Below are positions 20,931-29,961 of a stretch of 29,961 bases of DNA, piece by piece. Under the pieces are notes generated by a model. It was not told the DNA's origin and ran no database searches. It was given only the letters and a program-made list of their open reading frames with translations. Numbering within the stretch: the stretch's first letter is position 1; each line of letters opens with the position of its first letter. A program made the position numbers and the translations under genes. Source of the DNA: Mesostigma viride (taxonomy: Eukaryota > Streptophyta > Mesostigmatophyceae > Mesostigmatales > Mesostigmataceae); contig RPFO01001790.1 of the NCBI GenBank assembly GCA_009746045.1, forward strand, positions 127,501 to 157,461, read 5' to 3'.

Positions 20931-22975
20931 CTGCGCACACAGAGGCGCAACCGGCATACGTCACAAAGAACGACGATGGCATCGTGAGCTGATGATGAGA
21001 TCACTTACACGAACGGATGGGCACTTTGATAGGCGAAAGTATTGGAAAACCCGGCAGATCCCACTCACGTTGGAGGTGTCACGGTCCGCGCCCTTTGCGC
21101 CCGTTGGCGGCTGCACGACATGAAACGCAAAAGACACAGCCAGCCAAATGTTGCGCACGACGATCAGTGTCCACACCTCCAAGCAACACCAAAAAATTCA
21201 CAAGGGTGGTGAAAAAAATTCAGCATAGCTTCCGAACCACAAGGGTGGTGGAAAAAATTTATAGGGGTGGGCCAGGGTCCTAAATATGCAAACAAACTTG
21301 GATGGGCTGAAACTTGGGAGGAGGCTTGCCCCACACTAGTCCATCATGTGGGCAAAGTGGGGCTTGCAGGTCCATCATTTGAGGGGGGGGGCATCGCCAG
21401 GGGGTGCCATGGTCCCATGCGTACACTAGCACGTGCCCACCTTAGGGGTGGGCCAGGGCCGTAAAATATGCAAACGAGCTTGGATCGGGCTGAAACTTGG
21501 GAGGAGGCATGCCCCACACTAGTCCATCATGTGGGAAAGTGGGGGCTTGCAGTTCCATCATTGTAGGGGGGGGGCATTGCCAGGGTGTGCCATGGTCCTT
21601 GCGCGCGCTAGCACGTGCCCACCCTTAGGGGTGGGCCAGGGTCCTAAAATATGCAAACGAGCTCGGATCGGGCTGAAACTTGGAGGAGGCATGCACCACA
21701 CTAGTCCATCATGTGGGCACAGTGGGGGCTTGCAGGTCCATCATTTGAGGGGGGGGGGCATTGCCAGGCAGTGCCATGGTCCCATGCGCGCGCTAGCACG
21801 TGCCCACCCTTAGGGGTGGGCCAGGGTCCTAAAATATGCAAACGAGCTCGGATCGGGCTGAAACTTGGGAGGAGGCTTGCACCACACTAGTCCATCATGT
21901 GGGCACAGTGGGGGCTTGCAGGTCCATCATTGTAGGGGGGGGGCATTGCCAGGGGGTGCCATGGTCCTTTGCGTGCGCTAGCACGTGCCCACCCTTAGGG
22001 GTGGGCCAGGGTCCTAAAATATGCAAACAAGCTCGGATCGGGCTGAAACTTGGGAGGAGGCTTGCCCCACACTAGTCCATCATGTGGGCAAAGTGGGGGC
22101 TTGCAGGTCCATCATTTGAGGGGGGGGGCATTGCCAGGGGGTGCCATGGTCCCTTGCGCGCGCTAGCACGTGCCCACCCTTAGGGGTGGGCCAGGGTCCT
22201 AAAATATGCAAACGAGCTCGGATCGGGCTGAAACTTGGGAGGAGGCATGCACCACACTAGTCAATCATGTGGGCAAAGTGGGGGCTTGCAGGTCCATCAT
22301 TTGAGGGGGGGGGACATTGCCAGGGTGTGCCATGGTCCTTTGCGCGCGCTAGAACGTGCGCGCCCGTAGGGGTGGGCCATGGTCCTAAAATATGCAAACG
22401 AGCTTGGATCGGGCTGAAACTTGGTAGGAGCCTTGCCCCACACTAGTCCATCATGTGGGCAAAGTGGGGGCTTGCAGGTCCATCATTTGAGGGGGGGGGC
22501 ATTGCCAGGGTGTGCCATGGTCCCATGCGCGCGCTAGAACGTGCCCGCGCGTAGGGGCGGGCGTGGGTCCTAAAATATGCAAACGAGCTTGGATCGGGCT
22601 GAAACTTGGCAGGAGGGTTGCCCCACACTAGTCGATCATGTGTGCAAAGTGGGGGCTTGCAGGTCCATCGGTTGGGGGGGTGGACACACATCCAAGCTGC
22701 AGATTGAATCATCATACAACGCAAAGCCACGACACTTAAAACCCCAAACGGTCGTTCGATCGAGCCTCGCAAGTCCACGCACCTTGGCAGCACCGCCGTA
22801 TCTCAGCGCATTCGCCGGAGCTTCTCTATACAGCTGCCGATCGATCGCACCACGAAGCACGGTAGTCGGCAAAAAAATAAATAAAATTCAGCTCACATGC
22901 GACCCATGCGCACAAAAAATGACAGAGAAATTAACCGACGCGGCAAATAAATCCTGGACCGGATAACCGACTCAC
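20931..22975 (-). other. Intron 5, mostly satellite
   Basis: 2,045 nt between the donor GTGAGT at 22975 and the AG acceptor at 20932-20931. Unique DNA flanks the array on both sides. Near 21190-21260 a short motif (CACAAGGGTGGTG plus an A-run) is duplicated. No ORF of interest outside the satellite. Confidence 0.7.
21262..22685 (-). repeat. 186-bp satellite array in intron 5
   Basis: Nearly eight units of about 181-186 bp, in the same orientation as the other intron arrays. The hairpin and GCACGTGCTAG are well kept in most units. At 21262 the array stops at the apex of the hairpin and passes directly into A-rich unique DNA. Confidence 0.96.
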
Positions 22976-23284
22976 CGCGTGATCTGGCCTGCGCCTGCCC
23001 GAGCCGTCAAAGCCGCGAGGCCTCTCGACGCGGTACCGCTCGAAGAACTCCTTGTACGTTAGCGCACCCATTCCCGGGTAGTAAATGTCGCTGGGGCGCG
23101 CAAAGTACATGGTGAGCGTCGTCTCCGAACGCTCGCCCAACGCGCTCTTCATCGACTGCTTCATGCCCTGCTTGAACGCGAGCTTTTGTTGGTCCTCTTC
23201 GTGCACGTCCAGCAGCTCGCACCCGGGCTCCATGAGCCGTTCAGGGAAGCCGAGGATGACCCAGATGGCACGCATCGCGGGCAC
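22976..23284 (-). CDS. Helitron gene exon 5: end of Rep region
   Basis: 309 nt, 103 codons, phase 0. It begins after the GTGCAG acceptor at 23285. With the end of exon 4 it gives EYLEARV then VPAMRAIWVILGF, a conserved Helitron segment downstream of the nuclease Tyr motif. It ends at a GTGAGT donor. The 177-nt intron before it (23285-23461) is a multiple of three without a stop, so the ORF reads through; the family comparison shows it should be removed. Confidence 0.85.
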
Positions 23285-23461
23285 CTGCACTCGCGACCGG
23301 ACGCGCACACCAGCACGAGTGCACAGCAAAAGAGTCAATGAGCACAAAGCGCGAGCGCTTACGCACGACATCGCGGCACGCACCCCCGCCGGAACCAACG
23401 TTGCAAAACACGAGCGACAGCGTATGTGACAGATGATACGCGAGACACAGCGGGAACTTAC

Positions 23462-25007
23462 CACGCGCGCCTCCAGGTACTCAGCCGGCTCGTCCCCGCA
23501 TTGCACGACTCGGATCTCCGACTTCTCGTGACCCTTGTTGATGTACTTGTTCAAGTACATCACCACCTGCGTGCGCGCGACCACCTCGACGTTGATGTGG
23601 CACGCGAGCAGCAGGAGCAGCGCCGCGCAGTAGGGCACGATCCACGAGTTGAGCTTGCTCGTGGGCCGCCGCCGCGGGTGGATGAAGCCGCGCACGTCCT
23701 CGTACGTCTCGTTGCAGAAGGCCTGCGGGAACCGCTTGGCACAAGTGGGCGGGCCGCGCCGAGGGCGGTAGCCGCCGTCGTCGCTGTCGCTGCTTTTCTC
23801 CGGCGTGGGCGGCCGCTCGTCGTACATGTCCGGCAGTATGGTCACTCCCTCGGCGTTGGTGGACTCGGCAACGACGTCGTCGCGGACGGTGCCGCGCGGC
23901 GGCATCGGAACGTTCTGGCCCCTGCGGTCCTTCATGCACTTGGTGCCCTTGTGATGGTTGTGCACCATGTGCTCAAGGACCAGCTTGCGCAGCCGCCCAT
24001 CCGCCACCTCCTTGGGCGGCAGCTCCGCCCACATGAACTCGTCGATCTTCCCGTTGGACATCGTGGGGTGGTGCTCGTCGGGCAGCCGGAAGATGATGTG
24101 AGCGTGGGGCAGGCCGCGCGTTTGGTACTCGATCACGTAGATCAAGTACACCGGCTTGGCGCCGAACATACCGTTGCGGATGGCGGTCAGCATCACGTGC
24201 AGCTTCTGCTTGAACACGCGCGCGACGATCTCCGGGTAGTCGTACGCGCTCGGCTGCTTCTCGCCCTCGGCCACCTTGGGCAGGTTGTCCGTGATCTCGG
24301 GCCACCGGATGTTGCACGTCATCGTGACGAACAGCGACGGCCCGCCATCCGCTGCGATCGCCGCCATGTTGTCCTGGATGGCCGACGCCCGAGCGCGCCA
24401 GCCTATCCCGCTGCTCGACGGCAGCACGACCTCGGTGCCCAGCCTCAGGTCCTTGGGCACGCGACTCTCGTCCTCCTCGTTGGCGATCTCGTCCCAGTTG
24501 TCCTCGGTCCATCCCCGCCTGTCCCCCAGCCGGTCGAGACGCTTCAAGCCCTCTTTGATGTTGTCCTTCGTATCCATGCGCAGCCGGTTGGTGTTCTTCT
24601 CCTCCCCGCGGATGTACGTCAGCTGTTGGTCCTCCTTGTTCGAGAAGCCGTGAAGTGCATACAGCTGCGCCAGGAAGATCTTGCCGACGAGCCGCCGCTC
24701 CGCGTAGAACATGAACTTGAGCACCTGCTGCAGATGGCCCTCCTCCTGCAAGCGGCGCTCATTCTCGTCGTAGCGGTAGCCCCACCCGCCCGTGCCCTCT
24801 GAGTGGATGACAGGGAACGCCAACGGCATGTACGCCGTGTTCCCGAGCGGCAGCTCGATCTGGTACCGATGGCCTTGCGCGCCCGGCTTCACCACCTTGG
24901 TTTTGAAAGGGGGCACCGGCCGTTCGCGGTGATCACTGTGTACCCAGCCGACCCGCCATAACGACGACAACAAGGCGGTGGCCCCCCAGGTAGAGGTAAA
25001 CATTAGG
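23462..25007 (-). CDS. Helitron gene exon 4: Rep (HUH) nuclease domain
   Basis: Helitron_like_N region. NTAYMPLAFP matches the conserved start. FVTMTCNIRWPEI (about 24333-24295) is Rep motif 1, GLPHAHIIF (24115-24089) is the HUH motif, and CHINVEV with YLNKYINKG (about 23557-23531) carries two Tyr four residues apart, as in Y2-type Helitron nucleases. The family role is nicking and joining of the strand at the element's ends. The conserved CMKD to KRFP knuckle is split by an acidic insertion of about 75 residues. The donor GTAAGT is at 23461. The acceptor is either the AG at 25009-25008 (chosen) or the one at 24937-24936; both give the same phase. Confidence 0.9.
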
Positions 25008-28000
25008 CTATGGCTACTCGCTTACATCGATACCAAGTTTCAAACAGCACCACGCGAACATAAAAACCATCAATCTGCCCCTAGCGCAGGGTGGAAAAAA
25101 ATCAAACGCACTCGCGCATGCAATCCTCTTACCACATGCACGCATGCATGCCAGCCACCCCACAAACCCATGCATGGATCCTTAGCGTCAAGCCCAAGCA
25201 AATGAGTCAATACGAGCGGTTAAAAAAAAAAAGGGGGGGGGGGGTGATTGGCAGGGGGTGCCATGGTCCATTGTGCGCGCTAGCACGTGCCCACCGTTAG
25301 GGGTGGGCCATGGTCCTTAAATATGCAAACGAGCTCGGATCGGTCTAAAACTTGGAAGGAGCCTTGCCCCACACTACTCCATCACGTGGGCAAAGTGGGG
25401 GCTTGCAGGTCTATCATTTGAGGGGGGTGGACATTGCCAGGGGATGCCATGGTCCTTTGCGTGCGCTAGCACATGCCCACCGTTAGGGGTGGGCCGTGGT
25501 CCTTAAATATGCAAATGAGCTCGGATCGGTCTGAAACTTGGAAGGAGCCTTGCCCCACACTACTCCATCATGTGGGCAAACTGGGGGCTTGCAGCTTCAT
25601 CATTTGAGGGGGGTGGACATTGCCAGGGGGTGCCATGGTCCTTTGCGCGCGCTAGCACATGCCCACCGTTAGGGATGGGACAGGGTCCTAAATTATGCAA
25701 ACGAGCTTGGATCGGGCTGAAACTTGGGAGGAGGTTTTCTCCACATTAGTCCATCATGTGAGCAAAGTGGGGGCTTGCAGCTTCATCATTTGAGGGGGGT
25801 GGACATTGCCAGGGGGTGCCATGGTCCTTTGCGCGCGCTAGCACATGCCCACCGTTAGTGGTGGGCCAGGGTCCTTAAATATGTAAACGACCTTCGATGG
25901 GGCTGAAACTTGGGAGGAGGCTTCCCCCACAATAGTCCATCATGTATCCAAAGTGGTGGCTTGCAGGTCTATCATTTGAGGGGGTGGACATTGCCAGGGG
26001 GTGCCATGGTCCCATACGCGCGCTAGCACGTGCCCACCGTTAGGGGTGGGACAGGGTCCTAAAATATGCAAACGAGCTTGGATTGGGCTGAAACTTGGGA
26101 GGAGGTTTGCCTTACACTAGTCCATCATGTATCCAAAGTGGGGACTTCCAGGTCTATCATTTGAGGGGGGTGGACATTGCCAGGGGGTCGCATGGTCCTT
26201 TGTGCGCACTAGCACATGCCCACCGTTAGGCGTGGGCCATGGTCGTTAAATATGGAAACGAGCTTGGATTGGGCTGAAACTTGGAAGGAGCCTTGCCTTA
26301 CACTAGTCCATCATGTATCCAAAGTGGGGGCTTGCATGTCTATCATTTGAGGGGGGTGGACATTGCCAGGGGGTGCCATGGTCCCATACGCGCGCTAGCA
26401 CAACCCCACCCTTAGGGGTGGGCCATGGTCCTTAAATATGCAAACGAGCTTGGATCGGGCTGAAACTTGGAAGGAGCCTTGCCCCACACTAGTCCATCAT
26501 GTATCCAAAGCGGGGGCTTGCAGGTCTATCATTTTAGGGGGGGGGACATTTCCAGGGTGTGCCATGGTCCCTTGCTCTCACTAGCACATGCCTACCGTTA
26601 GGGGTGGGCCAGGGTCCTAAAATATGCAAACGAGCTTGAATCGGGCTGAAACTTGGAAGGAGCCTTGCCCCACACTAGTCCATCATGTATCCAAAGCGGG
26701 GGCTTGCAGGTCTATCATTTGAGGGGGGGGGCATTGCCAGGGGGTGCCATGGTCCTTTGAGCGCGCTAGCACGTGCCCACCGTTAGTAATGGGCCATGGT
26801 CCTTAAATATGCAAACGAGCTTGGATGGGGCAGAAACTTGGAAGGAGATTTTCTCTACACTAGGCCATCATGTATCCAAAGTGGGGACTTGCAGGTCTAT
26901 CATTTGAGGGGGGGGGCATTGCCATGGGGTGCCATGGTCCCTTTTGCGCGCTAGCACGTGCCCCCCGTTAGGAGTGGGCCAGGGTCCTTAAATATGCAAA
27001 CAAGCTTGGATTGGGCTAAAACTTGGGACGAGGTTTGCCCCACACTAGTCCATCATGTATGCAAAGTGGGTGCCTGCAGGTCCATCATCTGAGGGGGGTG
27101 GACATTGCCATGGGGTGCCATGGTCCTTTGCGCGCGCTAGCACATGCCCACCGTTAGGGGTGGGCCAGGGTCCTAAACTATGCAAACGAGCTTGGATGGG
27201 GCTGAAACTTGGAAGGAGGTTTTCTCCACACTCATCCATCATGTGGGCAAAGTGGGGGCTTGCAGGTCTATCATTTGAGGGGGATGGACATTGCCAGGGG
27301 GTGCCATGGTCCCATGCGCGCGCTAGCACATGCCCACCGTTAGGGATGGGCCAGGGTCCTTAAATATGCAAACGAGCTTGGATTGGGCTAAAACTTGGGA
27401 CGAGGTTTGCCCCACACTAGTCCATCATGTATGCAAAGTGGGTGCCTGCAGGTCCATCATCTGAGGGGGGTGGACATTGCCAGGGGGTCGCATGGTCCTT
27501 TGCGCGCGCTAGCACATGCCCACCGTTAGGGGTGGGCCAGGGTCCTAAAATATGCAAACGAGCTTGGATGGGGCTGAAACTTGGAAGGAGGTTTTCTCCA
27601 CACTCATCCATCATGTGGGCAAAGTGGGGGCTTGCAGGTCTATCATTTGAGGGGGGTGGATATTGCCAGGGGGTGCCATGGTCCCATGCGCGCGCTAGCA
27701 CATGCCCACCGTTAGGGATGGGCCATGGTCCTAAAATATGCAAACGAGCTTGGATCGGGCTGAAACTTGGAAGGAGCCTTGCCCCACACTAGTCCATCAT
27801 GTATGCAAAGTGGGTGCCTGCAGGTCCATCATTTGAGGGGGGTGGACATTGCCATGGGGTGCCATGGTCCCATGCGCGCGCTAGCACATGCCCACCGTTA
27901 GGGGTGGGCCAGGGTCCTAAACTATGCAAACGAGCTTGGATGGGGCTGAAACTTGGAAGGAGGTTTTCTCCACACTCATTCATCATGTGGGCAAAGTGGG

Positions 28001-28223
28001 GGCTTGCAGGTCTATCATTTGAGGGGGGTGGAGATTGCCAGGGGGTGCCATGGTCCCATGCGCGCGCTAGCACGTGCCCACCGTTAGGGATGGGCCATGG
28101 TCCTAAAATATGCAAACAAGCTTGGATTGGGCTGAAACTTGGGAGGAACAACAACTCCTGATTCCATGCGCAGTGCAACGTACAATGCACGACAATACAA
28201 CCCCGCAACCAAAAATCACGTAC
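25008..28223 (-). other. Intron 3, mostly satellite
   Basis: About 3.2 kb between the donor GTACGT at 28223 and the acceptor at 25009 (or 24937). Outside the array, 25130-25175 contains one copy of the ACGCATGCATGCCAGCC minisatellite motif seen in tandem at the right end of the window. A G-run preceded by an A-run flanks the array at 25222-25243. Confidence 0.6.
25240..28145 (-). repeat. 186-bp satellite array in intron 3
   Basis: About 16 units with a strict 186-bp period, in the gene-sense orientation. This array has its own variants (CCACCGTTAGGG in the hairpin arm on the plus strand, CTATCATTTGAG), so it is homogenised separately from the other arrays. From about 26990 to 28105 two unit types alternate, giving a 372-bp higher-order repeat. 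Confidence 0.96.
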
Positions 28224-28502
28224 ACGGAATCCCTGCTTGCAGGTGCATCCTCTCCATCCGCTTCCGCTCCCTCCCGAGCGCCAACTGCCGGTTGCCCACT
28301 AGCAGCAGCTTGCGTGCTGGGCCCCCCGTCCTCACGCCCCGCCGGCACATCCTCACCCCCCCCTTCCTCCTGCGCCGGCTGGTCACGCGACTTTCCCAAT
28401 CGCGCACGAGACTTCCTGTTTTCCACTGTCGCCGCATCATTTGATGGAGGAGGTTCCTCCACGGTGGCACGAAACACACCCGGCTGTGCAGTCCTCTGGT
28501 CC
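28224..28502 (-). CDS. Helitron gene exon 3 (disordered segment)
   Basis: 279 nt after a TTGAGCAG acceptor, phase 2 in and phase 2 out. It encodes a Glu/Gly/Ala-rich polar stretch (starting DQRTAQPGVFRATVEEPP) without a known motif, placed where Helitron proteins have a variable linker before the Rep domain. The donor GTACGT matches the exon 1 donor and gives the only phase compatible with exon 4. An alternative donor GTGTAC lies 2 nt upstream but breaks phase. Confidence 0.6.
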
Positions 28503-28659
28503 CTGCTCAAGCAACAATCCCCGTAAGACAGCCAACCGAGACAACACAACGACAGTGTAAGAAACTCTCAACAGAAGCAGCGGTAAACCTGGACAAGGCC
28601 CTGCCAAAAAAAGCAAGCTTGAGGTCCACAGCAGCAGCAATAACTTATGCGCAACTCAC

Positions 28660-28845
28660 CCCGGCAGCAGAAACACCTCGGCCGTGTCGACTTCCGGCTC
28701 GTAGTGCGCCGACACCTGGATCCGCCCTTGGTTCCATACACGGTTCGCGTCGGACACAAACTGACGCAGCAGCGGGTTGTAACGTCGCATATACTCTCCA
28801 ATCAGTTCCACCAGCGCGCTCACCTCCGGATTATTCCCCGCATAC
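28660..28845 (-). CDS. Helitron gene exon 2
   Basis: 186 nt between a GGCGCAG acceptor (28846) and a GTGAGT donor (28659). It encodes YAGNNPEVSALVELIGEY followed by a segment ending AEVFLLPG. It corresponds to the region after the Cys cluster where Helitron proteins have a helix with a YNPL-like motif. Its length equals the satellite period, apparently by coincidence; the sequences are unrelated. Confidence 0.72.
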
Positions 28846-28977
28846 CTGCGCCAAGCGCCACACGAACAACGCGTTCACTCTTTGTCATCCAAGAAAATGC
28901 GCAAAACCCATGCATCGAGAAGCAAGATTCCAAAAAGAAGAAATGAACCACGCATTATCTAAGCAGATTCGACGTAC

Positions 28978-29618
28978 TCTTGAAGCGGCTGTCGCAGGGA
29001 CTCCTCCCTCGCCTGGGGCGTCCTCGCCAGCGGGTAGAAATGCTCGTTCAGCTGGCGCCCATTTTTTATGATGGGGACCATCTTCTCGATCGTGTAGCCG
29101 TGCAGCTCAAGCACGCTCTCCCCGGCGCCGTTCACGGGGTCGCACACGCGCCCGGACGCGACAACGCGTGCCACCGCAAACACGGTGTTGAGGAAGCGCC
29201 CGTGCGTGCGCCACAACCGCTCGTTCACCGGATCGCAGTGAATGCGCCACAGCATCTCCTCCTGCTCGGTCAGCGTGCTCTCGCGCACGACTCGTGCATC
29301 GGGCGTCTCCTTGGCAGTCTCCTGCTGCAGCCTGTGGCGCTTCTCGATGATCATCCGCAAGTTTGGCTTCAGCCCCCTGACCTTGCCGTTCGAGCAGCAG
29401 ACGCCCTGGCGCTCCTCCCTGAACAGCGGCGCGCGGCAGTGCTTGCAAACACTCTTGTATTGGCCTTCCAGCGCATACGGTCGCGGCGCGTCCGCGTCCA
29501 CAGGCTTCATGCGATGCTCCTTCACCTTGAAGCCCTTGAAATCGCCCGTGTCGAGGCACTTCATGAGCCGCTGAATCTCCGACAACGGCATACCAAACAT
29601 GTCCGTCTCCTTGGCCTC
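28978..29618 (-). CDS. Helitron gene exon 1 of window: N-terminal Cys-cluster region
   Basis: 641 nt starting after a TTGCAG acceptor, so at least one more exon lies beyond the window. CKHCRAPLFREER then CCSNGKV is the zinc-binding Cys cluster found near the N-terminus of Helitron RepHel proteins. LHGYTIEKMVPIIKNGRQLN follows. The donor GTACGT at 28977 and a 132-nt intron join it to exon 2 with a split Glu codon. Confidence 0.82.
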
Positions 29619-29679
29619 CTGCAATCATCACGACAAACACAATGTAATGAGCATTGAGTCTGACAAGTCATTGGAATGG

Positions 29680-29961
29680 TAATCCTCCCACCCACGCATG
29701 CATGCCAGCCACCCCCCACACGCACGCATGCATGGCAGCCCCCCCCACACCCACGCATGCATGGCAGCCCCCCCCACTAACCCACGCACGCATACCAGCC
29801 CTCCCCGACACCCACGCACGCATGCCAGCGCCCCATAAACCCACGCATGCATGCCAGCCACCCCCCACATGCACGCATGCATGCCAGCCACCCCACACAT
29901 CCACGCAGGCATGCCAGCCACCCACAAACCCACGCATGCATGCCAACCACTCTCACACCCA
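29680..29961. repeat. About 30-bp minisatellite at right end
   Basis: Nine or so degenerate copies of a unit containing ACGCATGCATGCCAGCCACCCC continue to the window edge. It probably lies in the intron upstream of exon 1. The overlapping minus-strand Trp/Met/Ala-rich ORFs are repeat artefacts. Confidence 0.92.

Noticed and set aside
23426-24802. Plus-strand ORF of 458 codons opposite the Rep domain
   Set aside because: It is an antisense shadow: the minus strand encodes the conserved HUH and Tyr motifs.
8510-28145. CRISPR array
   Set aside because: Units are contiguous tandem satellite repeats without unique spacers, in a eukaryotic context with introns.
28660-28845. Exon 2 length of 186 nt as evidence of satellite origin
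   Set aside because: The sequence has no similarity to the satellite unit; the equal length is coincidental.

Overview
The window is nuclear DNA of a eukaryote. It has GT-AG introns (52 to about 3,300 nt), large satellite arrays, and one very large multi-exon transposon gene on the minus strand. High GC in coding parts, short spliceosomal introns and a Helitron-type gene suggest an alga or other protist. The sequence does not fix the lineage, and I recognise no host housekeeping gene.

Layout. 1-1860: tetranucleotide (TGGC)n tracts, C-rich low-complexity DNA and degenerate short repeats, no convincing gene. 1861-7080: tandem satellite with a unit of about 700-733 bp, packed with perfect palindromes built on a GTTCAG half-site and interrupted at 4971-5450 by unrelated DNA. 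7081-8500: C-run minisatellite, then a fragment of an unrecognised plus-strand spliced gene (8122-8410). 8510-10707: array of a second satellite with a unit of about 186 bp, ending in a head-to-head junction. 10980-29618, minus strand: a Helitron RepHel gene that I reconstruct as at least 11 exons. 29680-29961: about 30-bp minisatellite running off the window.

The Helitron reads (minus strand, high to low coordinate): N-terminal Cys cluster (exons 1-3), Rep/HUH nuclease (exons 4-5), Pif1-like helicase (exons 6-7), an acidic linker, two duplicated micro-exons (8, 9), an acidic exon (10), and a roughly 1,640-codon exon 11. Exon 11 encodes four tandem domains resembling USP-type ubiquitin/SUMO peptidases, in the order degenerate, intact, degenerate, intact. 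Every junction I propose is phase-compatible, and exons 5-10 are all multiples of three. Two single-base frame breaks lie in exon 11.

The three long introns (3, 5 and 9) are mostly filled by the 186-bp satellite, always in the same orientation relative to the gene. Read on the gene strand, each unit carries a GC-rich hairpin followed by CACGTGCTAG, like a Helitron 3' terminus (hairpin plus CTRR). Array boundaries cluster at this hairpin. The same satellite lies inverted beyond the gene's 3' end, where a 31-nt copy of the gene's stop-codon region sits at the inversion point. The most notable system here is therefore a Helitron with a C-terminal tandem protease-like module whose introns and flank are colonised by a satellite bearing a Helitron-like end.
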